Notes: generated by a model not told the origin, from the letters alone. 58,997 bases of DNA from Gammaproteobacteria bacterium (GCA_024686215.1 JAIBDN010000009.1:1-58997), one strand, 5' to 3'. Positions 43,516 through 52,646 are shown, counted from the first letter of the stretch. Program-made: numbers and translations.

Positions 43516-45048
43516 GTGGCAGAGGTAATAACGGATAAAGCTGATGGCGGTTATACGCCGGTATTGATAACCAGTGGCGGTTTGGCCACCGGTTTTGTGG
43601 TGCTGGCACTGTTCGACCTGGACCTTCTTTCCGCATTGGTCAGTCGCGGCGCGGGCGCTGCTTCCAGCCTCTTCGGGGCATTCTGGCAGGTGCTGCTGCT
43701 GGGTACCTTCCTGGTGAGTATCGTAATAGCCGTATCGCGCGCGGGGCAGGCCCGCCTCGGTGGACTGGCTGAGCCGGAAATGAGCAGCTTCAAATGGATT
43801 GCCATTATCATGTGCACGTTGCTCGCTGGAGGTGGTGTGTTCTGGGCCGCTGCTGAGCCGATGTCCCACTTTATTTCACCGCCACCACTCTACGAAGTAG
43901 AGGGAGGCACCGCCCGGGCAGCAGTTGTCGCGATGAGCCAGAGCTTTATGCACTGGGGTTTTCTGGCATGGGCGATCCTGGGCAGCCTCACGGCCATTGT
44001 CATGATGCGTTTGCACTACGAGCAGGGTCTGCCCTTGCAGCCCCGAACATTGCTTTATCCTGTATTTGGTGAACGGGTAATGCATGGCTGGGCCGGCGTG
44101 CTGGTGGATTCAGCATGCGTCATCTCGGTAATTGCCGGCACGGTGGGACCCATCGGTTTCCTGGGTTTACAGGTTGCCCATGGTTTGTCGGAGTTGCTTG
44201 GCACACCGAACAACTTTTTCATGCAGTTACTTATTATTATCGGATTGATCACTGTGTATACTGTGTCGGCTATCTCCGGAATCACCCGGGGTATCCAGTT
44301 GCTGAGCACTATCAATATATGCCTGGCTGTGGGTCTGATGTTGTACATTCTGCTGGTGGGCCCCACCGCCTTTATCTTCGATACCTATTTGCATGCTTTC
44401 GGGGAGTTCCTGCACAACTTTATACCTATGGCGACTTACCGCGGTAACACTGAATGGCTGTCGAGCTGGACCGTATTCTTCTGGGGCTGGTTCCTCGGTT
44501 ACGGCCCGATGATGGCGATGTTTGTGGCGAGAATTTCCCGGGGCCGCAGTATTCGCGAAGTGATTTTAGTGTTGTCCCTGATTGCCCCGATTATCACCTG
44601 CTTCTGGTTCACTATTGTCGGGGGCACCGGGATTGCCTTCGAGCTTGGCAGCCCCGGCGTTATCTCGGTACCTTTTGAGAAAGGCAGCCTGCCGGCTTCG
44701 CTGCTGGCTATTACTGCCCAGTTACCCATGGGCACGCTGATATCTGCACTCTTCCTGGTATTAACCACGATTTTTGTGGCTACTACCGGGGACTCCATGA
44801 CCTATACCATTTCGATGGTGATGACCGGACACGACAACCCGGCCACGGCACTGCGGGTGTTTTGGGGAATTATGATGGGAGTGTTGGCAGCTATTCTGGT
44901 TTCTATAGGCGCCGGCGGCGTGACCGCCCTGCAATCTTTCATTGTGATAACGGCTGTGCCCGTGTCATTGATATTGCTGCCTTCTTTATGGTGCGCGCCA
45001 CGCATTGCCAATGAATTGGCGCGAGAGCAGGGGTTGATACAGCCATGA
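43516..45048 (+). CDS. BCCT-family carrier 3 (divergent substrate site)
   Basis: A 510-residue membrane protein of the BCCT fold, but with marked changes: the glycine motif is CTLLAGGGVFWAAAEP instead of the GxGxG form, and the aromatic box is FFWGWFLGYGPMMAMF, with Phe and Tyr replacing two Trp residues. The RISRGRSIREV segment is conserved. GTG 43516 is the likely start. It overlaps the next gene by ATGA, so the carrier and the unknown 565-residue protein are translationally coupled. A different substrate from carriers 1 and 2, perhaps not a trimethylammonium compound, is likely. Confidence 0.87.
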   Translation: MAEVITDKADGGYTPVLITSGGLATGFVVLALFDLDLLSALVSRGAGAASSLFGAFWQVLLLGTFLVSIVIAVSRAGQARLGGLAEPEMSSFKWIAIIMCTLLAGGGVFWAAAEPMSHFISPPPLYEVEGGTARAAVVAMSQSFMHWGFLAWAILGSLTAIVMMRLHYEQGLPLQPRTLLYPVFGERVMHGWAGVLVDSACVISVIAGTVGPIGFLGLQVAHGLSELLGTPNNFFMQLLIIIGLITVYTVSAISGITRGIQLLSTINICLAVGLMLYILLVGPTAFIFDTYLHAFGEFLHNFIPMATYRGNTEWLSSWTVFFWGWFLGYGPMMAMFVARISRGRSIREVILVLSLIAPIITCFWFTIVGGTGIAFELGSPGVISVPFEKGSLPASLLAITAQLPMGTLISALFLVLTTIFVATTGDSMTYTISMVMTGHDNPATALRVFWGIMMGVLAAILVSIGAGGVTALQSFIVITAVPVSLILLPSLWCAPRIANELAREQGLIQP

Positions 45049-46742
45049 CTGCCCTTGTTGACGCGGCCCGGTACAGCGATCCTCAAATACTGATGGACGT
45101 GGAGCGCCTGGGTAGTATGTACGGCAACCGCCTGAGCTTCATGCGAGTTTTACTGCGTACCATTTCCAGCCAGCAATGGCGCATCAGCCACTCCCTTTTT
45201 GACCTTGACCGACAGGGGTATGGCACCGTTGTCTATGCGATCGATACTCCTGCGCAACGCTACAGTCTGGTAATTTTTTCCGCTTACCTGCCGGATGAGC
45301 AGCGCAATGACAGGGTTATTGCCGACCAGTGGGACCTGACTATGGCCCTGTGCGAAGGGGATATCAGCGATGCTCGTATGCACCACCTGCGCAATAATGT
45401 CCCACTGCAGGAGGCTGGTCGTCTCAACTCACGGGTACTGGTACTTTCCCGGGCCAATCGCAGCAGTCGCAACTTCGAGTCGGTAGTGCAGGCGCTGGCC
45501 AGTGGCAAACAGCCGCCGGTGGAGCAGTTGGTCCAGGTCGGGTATCTCTATCGCACGACGGCAGTGTATGGCAGCGGGAAAATGGGTATGGCCGACTGGG
45601 GCAAGGTGCGAGACCTTTTCCCTGACTTTGCCCGTCCTTTCGCTGCGGAAATGTTTACCTGCTATCTCCTGCGCCAGTTCAGTATTGAGCAGGCGGAACA
45701 CATTGCCCGGCAGCGCTGTCCGGACACTGCTGTGGCGATGAGCAAAGAGATCAAGCGCTACATAGGCATTGGTAACGCTACCGGCCTGGGTATGGCGCCT
45801 TACCTGATCAAGCATCCGCAACTGATAGATCGGTGGGTCAGCGTACGCGAAAGCGCTCTGCAGTGCGTTCTCGAGCAGTCGGTGCTGGACGCAGAACTGC
45901 ATGCAAAGTTATTGCGCGATCTTGATAAGGCGGCACAGCATCTCGCCGAAACCCATATTGACGATTCTCGCCAGGCAACTTTGAACAGTCAGGCTCGGAC
46001 TGAGTTACAGGCGCTGGCATCGTGGCTAGGCGATGACGATTCACCAGTGCTCCCCGGGGAGCTGTTGGCGCAAGTGCGGCAGACCTACTGCCTGGAAACC
46101 CAGGAAATACTGGTCAGCCTGTTGCTTGAGCTTTACCCGGAAATAGTCGATGAGTTCGCTAACCAGATGTCGGTGCAGGAAAGTCTGGTCATCGATCCCG
46201 CCATGCGCACCAGCACCCTGATGCAGACCATCGAGCGCGACTATAACTGGGCGCTGGCCGTTGATTTTTCTGCTCCTGGTGCACAGGATATTTTTTGGTA
46301 CCGGTCAGCCGAAAAGTTGGAGCCGCGTTTGGGAGAAGCCGGTGTCGACCCGGGTAGCGAATGGCAAATGCGCCTCGATATAGCGCGCTCGGTGAAAGAG
46401 TGTGCAAATGTATTACAGGCTGATTTGGCAGCGCATCCGGATTCAACGGTAGCGCGATTTTTGTTGCGCTGCCCGCAGCAACGACCGATTGTCAGGCGCG
46501 TACAGAGTATGGCAGGGGCGCGCTGCGGGGAGATTCGTGCCAACCTGGTGGATGCGGATGTTCTCCCATTGCAACTGCTGCGTTGCAAGCTGGCTTTCTT
46601 CGGCGTCAGCAAATTCGACCCCAAGTCACGACTGTGGGTGCGTAATACCATGTTTCAGGGCGCGCCACTGTTGCAAGAGCTTAACGAGGCTTGCGTAGAC
46701 GACTGGTATTTCCCCCTGGCCCCAACTGAGCAAGTCAGTTGA
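45045..46742 (+). CDS. Unrecognised 565-residue protein, coupled to BCCT carrier 3
   Basis: I do not recognise this family. It is soluble by eye: no signal peptide and no membrane helices. The middle third has a possibly conserved block (KRYIGIGNATGLGMAPYLI, residues about 240-260) and the sequence around 150-215 (VGYLYRTTAVYGSGKMGMAD, FAAEMFTCYLLRQF) looks well ordered. The C-terminal 200 residues appear helical with scattered Cys. It overlaps the carrier by 4 bp and is followed one base later by the DUF3726-like gene, so the three act together. A catabolic enzyme or assembly factor for the carrier's substrate is plausible; nothing in the sequence proves either. Confidence 0.8.
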   Translation: MTALVDAARYSDPQILMDVERLGSMYGNRLSFMRVLLRTISSQQWRISHSLFDLDRQGYGTVVYAIDTPAQRYSLVIFSAYLPDEQRNDRVIADQWDLTMALCEGDISDARMHHLRNNVPLQEAGRLNSRVLVLSRANRSSRNFESVVQALASGKQPPVEQLVQVGYLYRTTAVYGSGKMGMADWGKVRDLFPDFARPFAAEMFTCYLLRQFSIEQAEHIARQRCPDTAVAMSKEIKRYIGIGNATGLGMAPYLIKHPQLIDRWVSVRESALQCVLEQSVLDAELHAKLLRDLDKAAQHLAETHIDDSRQATLNSQARTELQALASWLGDDDSPVLPGELLAQVRQTYCLETQEILVSLLLELYPEIVDEFANQMSVQESLVIDPAMRTSTLMQTIERDYNWALAVDFSAPGAQDIFWYRSAEKLEPRLGEAGVDPGSEWQMRLDIARSVKECANVLQADLAAHPDSTVARFLLRCPQQRPIVRRVQSMAGARCGEIRANLVDADVLPLQLLRCKLAFFGVSKFDPKSRLWVRNTMFQGAPLLQELNEACVDDWYFPLAPTEQVS

Positions 46743-46743
46743 C

Positions 46744-47517
46744 ATGAGAGTGTCTAGCAACGAACTGGGGAGTTTGCTCAACAGGGTATTTGAAGGGCAG
46801 GGCTTTGTGGATTTCGAGGCGGCCACAAAACAGGTGGTGTGGTTGCAACAGTGCGGGTTACAAGGTCTCGCACATCTCGCTGACTGTGTGGACAAGCTGG
46901 AGCAATCAAGCGATTCCCTAGTGCAGTTGTGTGACGACTCAGCTGAGCAGATGTCCTTGAACTGCTACCACAACAGTACCCTCGCTGTGGGTGGGGCCGC
47001 GGTAGATCTGGCCTTGAGCGAAGCGATGCAAACGGGGACCGCTACTTTGCGCCTGGAGCACTGTCATAATCTTATTTTCATCTTGCAGCCGCTGGCGGAG
47101 CGTGCCTCACGTGGTATGAACTGCATGGCCCACTGGCAGGTCGCCGGCTCACCGGTGTTGGAACACCTGGCGATTTTTCCCGCCGGAGACAGCTACCCGA
47201 ACTACCTGGTATGGGAGTCTTTGGAGCCGGCCGCAAGGCATCGCGATGACACCTTGACTCTGGCCTGCAGTGACGCGATCGAGGCACTGGAAGATTATAA
47301 GGAACAATACTGTAGTAGTGGCACGCCATACCTGGCCCAGGTGACTGCAGCTGAATTCCAGGCCAATGAGCGGTGCAGCCTGGATAAGGGAATTGCAGTC
47401 GATGATGCGGTTTGGCAGCGCTTGTGCCTTCTGGGAGAAAGAGTATTAGTGGCTTCTACCGAGGCATCCCGTTCCAGGGGCGCGGGGCCGGCTGACAGCG
47501 GTACTTCTGGCGCCTGA
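46744..47517 (+). CDS. DUF3726-like protein
   Basis: A 257-residue protein whose N-terminus (MRVSSNELGSLLNRVFEGQG, then AATKQVVWLQQCGLQG) resembles DUF3726, a family of unknown function often near Ldh-type oxidoreductases; an Ldh-type gene is indeed present at 57756. Soluble, with several Cys. It ends the LysR-linked operon, and 232 bp of non-coding DNA follow before the AraC-type regulator. The family call rests on the N-terminal pattern only. Confidence 0.6.
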   Translation: MRVSSNELGSLLNRVFEGQGFVDFEAATKQVVWLQQCGLQGLAHLADCVDKLEQSSDSLVQLCDDSAEQMSLNCYHNSTLAVGGAAVDLALSEAMQTGTATLRLEHCHNLIFILQPLAERASRGMNCMAHWQVAGSPVLEHLAIFPAGDSYPNYLVWESLEPAARHRDDTLTLACSDAIEALEDYKEQYCSSGTPYLAQVTAAEFQANERCSLDKGIAVDDAVWQRLCLLGERVLVASTEASRSRGAGPADSGTSGA

Positions 47518-47749
47518 CACAATCTTTATTCCATGCGCGCAATGGTGCTTAGCCAGCGGCGATTCCGCGCTTTCCCAGCGCGAAGTAACTGCTTATCAAA
47601 CCCGGTTTCTTTAATGGACTTCTGGCCGTGTTTTGCCGCAGAATGTGAATGGGCGCCGGGGCCGGACAGTGTCCGTCCGGTGCAGATTGCACAGTAAGGT
47701 TATATTACGCGGCCGTGGTCTGGTAGCCACGGCCTGGAAGATATAAAAA

Positions 47750-48823
47750 ATGAATGCGCAATGCCCTGAAGACACAGCGAATGCATTGACCGGACTCAAA
47801 GTTTCGAAGCCGGCAGTGTTCGGCTTTTTATTATTGCCGGACTACACCATGATGTCGCTGGCCAGTGCGGTCGAGCCACTGCGCATGGCTAACGAGTTGT
47901 CTGGTCAGGAACTCTATCAATGGCTGCTGATAACTGAAGACGGCAAACCTGTACCAGCCAGCGACGGTATTCTCAGTCTGCCGGATGCGGCGATAACAGA
48001 TGATTTAGAGCTCGATACGCTGATTGTCGCCGGCGGCCTGGATATCAGCCACAGTTACACCCAAAACCACCTGAAATGGTTGCGCAGTCTTAACCAGAGC
48101 GGAGTGCAACTCGGTGGTATTTGCTCGGGTGCTTTTGTATTGGCCAGGGCCGGGCTCATGGGAGGGCGTGAGTGCAGCGTGCATTGGGAGTGTATGGCCA
48201 TATTGCAGGAGTTGTATCCTGACGTTAACTGTAACACTCAGCTTTTCACATTTGAGGATGATCGCGTCACATCCAGTGGCGGCACCGCGCCGCTGGACAT
48301 GATGCTTAACCTGATCAGCAGAACCCATGGTCTCAGTGTTGCCGCTGGTATTTCTGAAATGTTTATTCTGGACCGGGTGCGTAACCAGAGCGACCAGCAG
48401 AAAATCCCGTTAAATCATTCGCTGGGAGTGGCTCCGGCCAAAGTGATAGAGGCCACCACGCTCATGGAAGCCAATATCGAAGAACCGCTGTCTCTTGAAG
48501 AGGTGGCGCGCCTGCTGAATATATCCCGGCGACAACTGGAACGCCTGTTCAAAAAAAACCTGGATTGTTCTCCATCCCGCTATTACCTGAAGCTGCGTCT
48601 CGGTAGAGCGCGGCAACTGCTGAAGCAGACATCACTGACGGTCATTGAGATTGCCTCTATCTGTGGCTTTGTTTCCACGCCTCACTTCAGCAAGTGTTAC
48701 CGCACGTTGTTGGGGTTTACGCCAAGTGAGGACCGCCTGGGTGCAGTGGCGGAAGCGTCAGACGAAAAAGCCATGCCTGGTGATCCGCTAGCGGGGCAAC
48801 CCGGCCCGCCTCAGGGCGCATAG
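47750..48823 (+). CDS. GbdR-like AraC-family transcriptional regulator
   Basis: A 357-residue protein: DJ-1/PfpI-like domain (AVFGFLLLPDYTMMSLASAV to about 215, with GGICSGAFVLARAGLM) and an AraC HTH domain (SLEEVARLLNISRRQLERLF, IASICGFVSTPHFSKCYR). It is closer to Pseudomonas GbdR in its N-terminal wording (LASAVEPLRMANELSG) than the regulator at 644. GbdR responds to glycine betaine and dimethylglycine. ATG 47750 has GGAAG nine bases upstream. It lies between the BCCT3 operon and dmdA and may control either. Confidence 0.87.
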   Translation: MNAQCPEDTANALTGLKVSKPAVFGFLLLPDYTMMSLASAVEPLRMANELSGQELYQWLLITEDGKPVPASDGILSLPDAAITDDLELDTLIVAGGLDISHSYTQNHLKWLRSLNQSGVQLGGICSGAFVLARAGLMGGRECSVHWECMAILQELYPDVNCNTQLFTFEDDRVTSSGGTAPLDMMLNLISRTHGLSVAAGISEMFILDRVRNQSDQQKIPLNHSLGVAPAKVIEATTLMEANIEEPLSLEEVARLLNISRRQLERLFKKNLDCSPSRYYLKLRLGRARQLLKQTSLTVIEIASICGFVSTPHFSKCYRTLLGFTPSEDRLGAVAEASDEKAMPGDPLAGQPGPPQGA

Positions 48824-48903
48824 ATATCGATAGCCAGGCTTAAGTCGCAGCACGCTGCCAGGCTCGGGCAGGCAGTAACAGCTGCTGTCAGGGTCGCCAT
48901 CTG

Positions 48904-50013
48904 TTACCGGGTAAAAGGAAAAGAGCAGACTTGTGCATTGCGCAGCTGGGCCTCATATTGCACCTGGACTTCAGATCCTGTTTCGGCATGGGCAATATCC
49001 AACATGGCAAAGCCCAGGTTGGTGTCAAATTCAGGAGAAAAAACCGCGGAGGTCAACATCCCTATACGCTGTCCGTCGGCCATGCAATCTTTGGGCATTG
49101 CCAGCGGCGGCAATGGCGCACCGTCGATGCGCAAACCCATCAATTTTTTTGAGATACCTTGCTTGGCTTGCGCACGCAAGGCTTCACGACCAATGAAATC
49201 ATGGCTGTCGAGGTTCACATATTGATCAAGGCCCACTTCCAGTGGCGTATCTTCGCGGGTCATATCATTACCCAGCGAGAACAGCCCACCTTCGATCCTC
49301 TCTATGTAATTCGGGCAGCCAGGTTTCAGGTTGTAGGGCGCGCCTTTGGCCCAGATATCATCCCAGAGCTGGATGCCAAGAGAGTTGTCGTCAAGATAGA
49401 TTTCAAAGCCTCCCTGCTTTGACCAGCCCGAGCGCGCGATTACCAGGTTGCGGCCACGCCACACAAACCATTTAAAGCGGAAAAAGCGCAGGGAACGTAC
49501 CTCTTCCCCAAACACATCCGCCATCAATTCGACCGCGAGCGGACCCTGGATAGCCAGGGGGGAGACGTCAGGCTCAAACACCTCGACATCCAGGTTCATC
49601 CCTACTGCCAGGCCCAGTGCCCATAACAGCAGGTCTGAGTCGGCGATGGATAACCAGTAGCGATCAGGTGCTAAACAGAGTGCGACAGGATCATTGAGTA
49701 TTCCGCCATTGCGGTCGGTCACAGGGGCATAGTAGCAACGACCTGGTTCGGCGCTGGACAGATCGCGCGCACTCATCATCACCGCCAGTTTATGTGCATC
49801 CGGGCCGCGCAATTCTACCTGGCGCTCTACGGATACATCCCAAATCTGCACAAATTCCTTCAAATGCTGGCAGTCACTTTCCAGGCTGCCAAAGGACGTT
49901 GGCAACAGCATATGATTATAAATGGTATAGCCGGTGAGGCCCGATGCCTCCACCCGCTCGGTATATGGCGTGGCCCGTAAACGGCGGGATGCATGAATAG
50001 GAAACTTCTGCAT
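48904..50013 (-). CDS. dmdA: Dimethylsulfoniopropionate demethylase (DmdA-like)
   Basis: A 369-residue GcvT-fold protein, the length of characterised DmdA. The N-terminus (RRLRATPYTERVEASGL, YTIYNHMLLPTSF) and the core (QIWDVSVERQVELRGPDA, RDLSSAEPGRCYYAPV, WLSIADSDLLLWA, VSPLAIQGP, RSGWSKQGGFEIYL, NYIERIEGGL) follow DmdA rather than glycine-cleavage GcvT. DmdA moves a methyl from DMSP to THF, giving methylmercaptopropionate and 5-methyl-THF. The later steps (dmdBCD) are not in the window. GAGG lies eight bases before the ATG. Related methyl donors such as other betaine-like sulfonium compounds are possible. Confidence 0.85.
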   Translation of the reverse strand: MQKFPIHASRRLRATPYTERVEASGLTGYTIYNHMLLPTSFGSLESDCQHLKEFVQIWDVSVERQVELRGPDAHKLAVMMSARDLSSAEPGRCYYAPVTDRNGGILNDPVALCLAPDRYWLSIADSDLLLWALGLAVGMNLDVEVFEPDVSPLAIQGPLAVELMADVFGEEVRSLRFFRFKWFVWRGRNLVIARSGWSKQGGFEIYLDDNSLGIQLWDDIWAKGAPYNLKPGCPNYIERIEGGLFSLGNDMTREDTPLEVGLDQYVNLDSHDFIGREALRAQAKQGISKKLMGLRIDGAPLPPLAMPKDCMADGQRIGMLTSAVFSPEFDTNLGFAMLDIAHAETGSEVQVQYEAQLRNAQVCSFPFTR

Positions 50014-50349
50014 AAAGTTAACCTCGTTACTGATTCCGGAGGGATATAAATATTATTCTATTGTTGTCGCCCGCTGCGATCACAGTGATGGTAATCGTAG
50101 CACGGCTCCGGTGAATTACTAATTCAGGCTGCCATCGGCCGTCTAAGTAAAACGCGATAGCGTTGCTCACGGTACTGAAAAGTTAACTTGTTTTTCCTCC
50201 TGAAGTGGAAAATCAGATGAGATAAATCACAAAAATAAAAACCAAAGTGGGGCCTGCTGATGTATTCCTGGTCACTCTAGAGTATTTTGTGTAGCGCTAG
50301 CCCATAACCTCAAGTTAACCTGTCAGTGCCATCCTAAGGACATTCCAGA
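50014..50349. promoter_or_regulatory. AT-rich divergent region upstream of dmdA and the DUF2834 gene, with AAGTTAAC repeats
   Basis: This 336-bp gap has no gene that I can see. AAGTTAACTTG (palindromic core) is at 50180-50190, AAGTTAACCTGTCAGT at 50312-50327, and AAGTTAACC at 50015-50023 just in front of dmdA. A nearly identical AAGTTAACTTGTCAGT precedes the MFS gene at 51000. The shared element suggests a common regulator for these neighbouring units. Confidence 0.45.
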
Positions 50350-50691
50350 ATGAGCATCAAAAGAACCATCTATTTACTACTGGCTATTTTCGGACTGGTG
50401 ATGACCTGGTATTACAACTTGCAGTTTATCGCTGAATCTGGCGGCAGCTTTGACGTGGCGGAATTTATTGCCGCCGGTGCTACCAACGCGGCCGCCCGTT
50501 CATTGAGTTGGGATCTGGCAATTGCCTGTATTACTGGCCTGACCTGGATTTACTTTGAATCCAAACGAATGGGCTTGGGTTTTTTCTGGGTGTATATCAT
50601 TCTGGCATTTGCTGTAGCATTTGCTTTTGCCTTCCCGTTATTTTTATTCGTTCGTGAGGGTAAATTGGAGGAGGCACGTAAAGGGGTTTGA
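50350..50691 (+). CDS. DUF2834-family small membrane protein
   Basis: A 113-residue protein with about three membrane helices: residues 7-27 (with the conserved WYYNLQFI motif following), 53-70, and 75-103 (FWVYIILAFAVAFAFAFPLFLF), ending in a basic/acidic tail. This wording matches DUF2834, a family of unknown function. It is transcribed alone with the AAGTTAAC-type element about 25 bases upstream. Confidence 0.8.
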   Translation: MSIKRTIYLLLAIFGLVMTWYYNLQFIAESGGSFDVAEFIAAGATNAAARSLSWDLAIACITGLTWIYFESKRMGLGFFWVYIILAFAVAFAFAFPLFLFVREGKLEEARKGV

Positions 50692-50730
50692 AGGAGATTG
50701 CTTATGTAGGAAATTTCGCAAGTTACATCG

Positions 50731-50856
50731 CTACAGGTAGACATTGTCTCTGATGTGGTGTGCCCCTGCTACCACTGTGGCACCGCCATTCAGCGTGTAG
50801 AGGCCAATACACGCCGCCTGTACCAATGCCCACGGTGCCAACCGCCGTCAGGATAA
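50731..50856 (+). pseudogene. fpg: Relic of the C-terminal zinc finger of a formamidopyrimidine-DNA glycosylase (Fpg)
   Basis: In one frame, 50752-50856 reads DVVCPCYHCGTAIQRV followed by RRLYQCPRCQPPSG and a TAA. The C-x2-C-G-T-x-I-x-R ... Y-x-C-P-x-C-Q pattern is the zinc finger that ends Fpg/MutM proteins. The rest of the glycosylase is missing and a TAG lies upstream in frame. A tiny independent zinc-ribbon protein is the alternative, but no good start signal is present. Confidence 0.55.
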
Positions 50857-50935
50857 AAGATGCCCGGGGAAGGCTGCGCCTATCTGTAATTTCGCTGCTC
50901 ACTCTGCCATGATTTTCCACTTTCCGGGCTAAAAT

Positions 50936-50951
50936 AAGTTAACTTGTCAGT
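50936..50951 (+). promoter_or_regulatory. AAGTTAAC-type element upstream of the MFS gene
   Basis: AAGTTAACTTGTCAGT differs at one position from the copy at 50312-50327 in front of the DUF2834 gene. It lies about 50 bases before the ATG at 51000. It may be a shared operator; the TTGTCA inside it could also act as a -35 element. Confidence 0.4.
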
Positions 50952-50999
50952 ATCAGATCAAGTGGTAACCGGCGAAACAAAAACACAGCAGGTATCGAC

Positions 51000-52412
51000 A
51001 TGAACCAAGACACCCAAACGGCGCCTGAATCCCTGGACCCGGGGGAGCAACGCAGTATGCGCAAAGTCGCCCTGACCGCGCTTGCGGGCACCAGCATCGA
51101 ATGGTACGACTTTTTCATTTATGGCACGGCCGCCGCCCTGGTTTTCCCGAAGGCATTTTTCCCCGATGACATGCCCGCCATGGTAGCGCTGATAGCATCC
51201 TTCAGCACCTTCGCTGTCGGCTTTGTCGCCAGGCCACTGGGCGGCGTTGTCTTCGGACATTTTGGCGACCAGGTTGGCCGCAAGCGCACACTGGTCATCG
51301 CACTGATGATGATGGGGGTAGCCACCTTGCTGATCGGCATGTTGCCCACCTACGAGACCATAGGCGTGCTCGCGCCATTGTCCCTGGTGCTACTGCGTTT
51401 TATCCAGGGACTGGCGATCGGCGGGCAGTGGGGCGGGGCCATGTTACTGGTGACCGAGAACGCCCCTGCCAACAAACGCGGTTATTACGGTGCCTACGCG
51501 CAGGCCGGTGCGCCGGTGGGAGTGATCCTGGCCAACCTGGCGTTTCTGCTGATCAGCGCAACTGTTTCCGATGAGGCGTTTATGCAGTGGGGATGGCGCA
51601 TTCCGTTTCTTGCCAGCGTGGCGCTGATTGGCGTCAGCATGTATGTGCAGCTGAACCTGGAAGATACGCCGGCCTTCAGGGAACTAGAGAAAATGCAGCA
51701 AGAACACCCCCACCAGGGAGAAGAAATAATGCCTCCCGATGAAGCCTTCGAAGCCGTGGTCGCAGCAAAAGCTCCTCCCGGCCGACGCTCTCCCGTGCTG
51801 GAGGCGTTACGCTTGTACCCGGGCCGCATCGCCCTTGCTGCAGGTGCGTTCCTGTCGATCCAGGTGGCATTTTATATTCTCATTGCTTTTGTCGTGGCCT
51901 ATGGCAGCAGCTCCGCCGGTCTTGGCCTGCCCCGCGACATGATGCTGGCGGCGGTGCTGATAGCCGCGGTACTCCAGGTCTTTATCCAGTTTTGGGCCGC
52001 CGCCTACTCTGACAGGCATGGCAGGAAAGGCGTTTACCTCGCGGGCGCCGCGCTGCTGGGCCTGTGGTCGTTTGCCCTGTTCCCGCTGATCGATACCGGC
52101 AACTTCCTGCTGATTGTTCTCGGCATCACCGGCGGTCTCGGCTTTCTGGGCATGCAGTACGGGCCCCAGGCTGCTTTTTTCACTGAGCTATTCAGCACTC
52201 ACGTGCGTTATTCCGGTGCCTCCCTGGGATACCAGATAGGCGCCATACTCGGCGGCGCCCTGGCGCCCACAATCGCCGTACTGTTATGGAACAAATATGG
52301 AATTATCTACGTGTCCGCCTATATAGCGCTGGCTTCCCTGCTCACCATAATTTCGGTTCTGCTGTTGACGGAAACCCACGGTACAGACATACATTCAATG
52401 GAAGCCCCTTAG
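51000..52412 (+). CDS. MFS transporter, metabolite:H+ symporter (ProP/ShiA-like) type
   Basis: A 470-residue carrier with 12 predicted helices. The MHS hallmarks are present: TSIEWYDFFIYGTAAAL in helix 1, RPLGGVVFGHFGDQVGRKR between helices 2 and 3, and RFIQGLAIGGQWGGA in helix 4. The central loop (about 225-265) is hydrophilic. Family members carry betaines, proline, shikimate, or dicarboxylates. It may add a further uptake route for an onium compound or export an intermediate. Confidence 0.88.
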   Translation: MNQDTQTAPESLDPGEQRSMRKVALTALAGTSIEWYDFFIYGTAAALVFPKAFFPDDMPAMVALIASFSTFAVGFVARPLGGVVFGHFGDQVGRKRTLVIALMMMGVATLLIGMLPTYETIGVLAPLSLVLLRFIQGLAIGGQWGGAMLLVTENAPANKRGYYGAYAQAGAPVGVILANLAFLLISATVSDEAFMQWGWRIPFLASVALIGVSMYVQLNLEDTPAFRELEKMQQEHPHQGEEIMPPDEAFEAVVAAKAPPGRRSPVLEALRLYPGRIALAAGAFLSIQVAFYILIAFVVAYGSSSAGLGLPRDMMLAAVLIAAVLQVFIQFWAAAYSDRHGRKGVYLAGAALLGLWSFALFPLIDTGNFLLIVLGITGGLGFLGMQYGPQAAFFTELFSTHVRYSGASLGYQIGAILGGALAPTIAVLLWNKYGIIYVSAYIALASLLTIISVLLLTETHGTDIHSMEAP

Positions 52413-52646
52413 CCACTGGAGGTGTGGCGCAAAGGCAAAGCGCTGGCAGGCGTGTATCTCACAGCTGGCGATCCAGGCCAACCGCACGCAGGGTCTTATA
52501 GCCAGCCTGCCGGTTTCATATATTTTCAGACGGGGTGGTTGACCAGTTTGATCCACTCTTCGCTCTCAACCAGGTCGGGGCTCATCTCGCTGTCGTCGTG
52601 TGATTGGTGCATCGGCTTCCTGCAGAGTGGCGACCTGCCCGTTCAC
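52413..52646. other. Intergenic region downstream of the MFS gene; only a 28-codon minus-strand frame
   Basis: No gene is recognised. On the minus strand 52526-52612 gives a 28-residue frame (MHQSHDDSEMSPDLVESEEW, ending LVNHPV) with AGGA five bases before its ATG. It could be a micro-protein or the tail of a lost gene downstream of the broken alkB. Confidence 0.25.

Noticed and set aside
48904..50013. Glycine cleavage T-protein
   Set aside because: Length of 369 residues and the sequence pattern follow DmdA, and no gcvH or gcvP genes are present.
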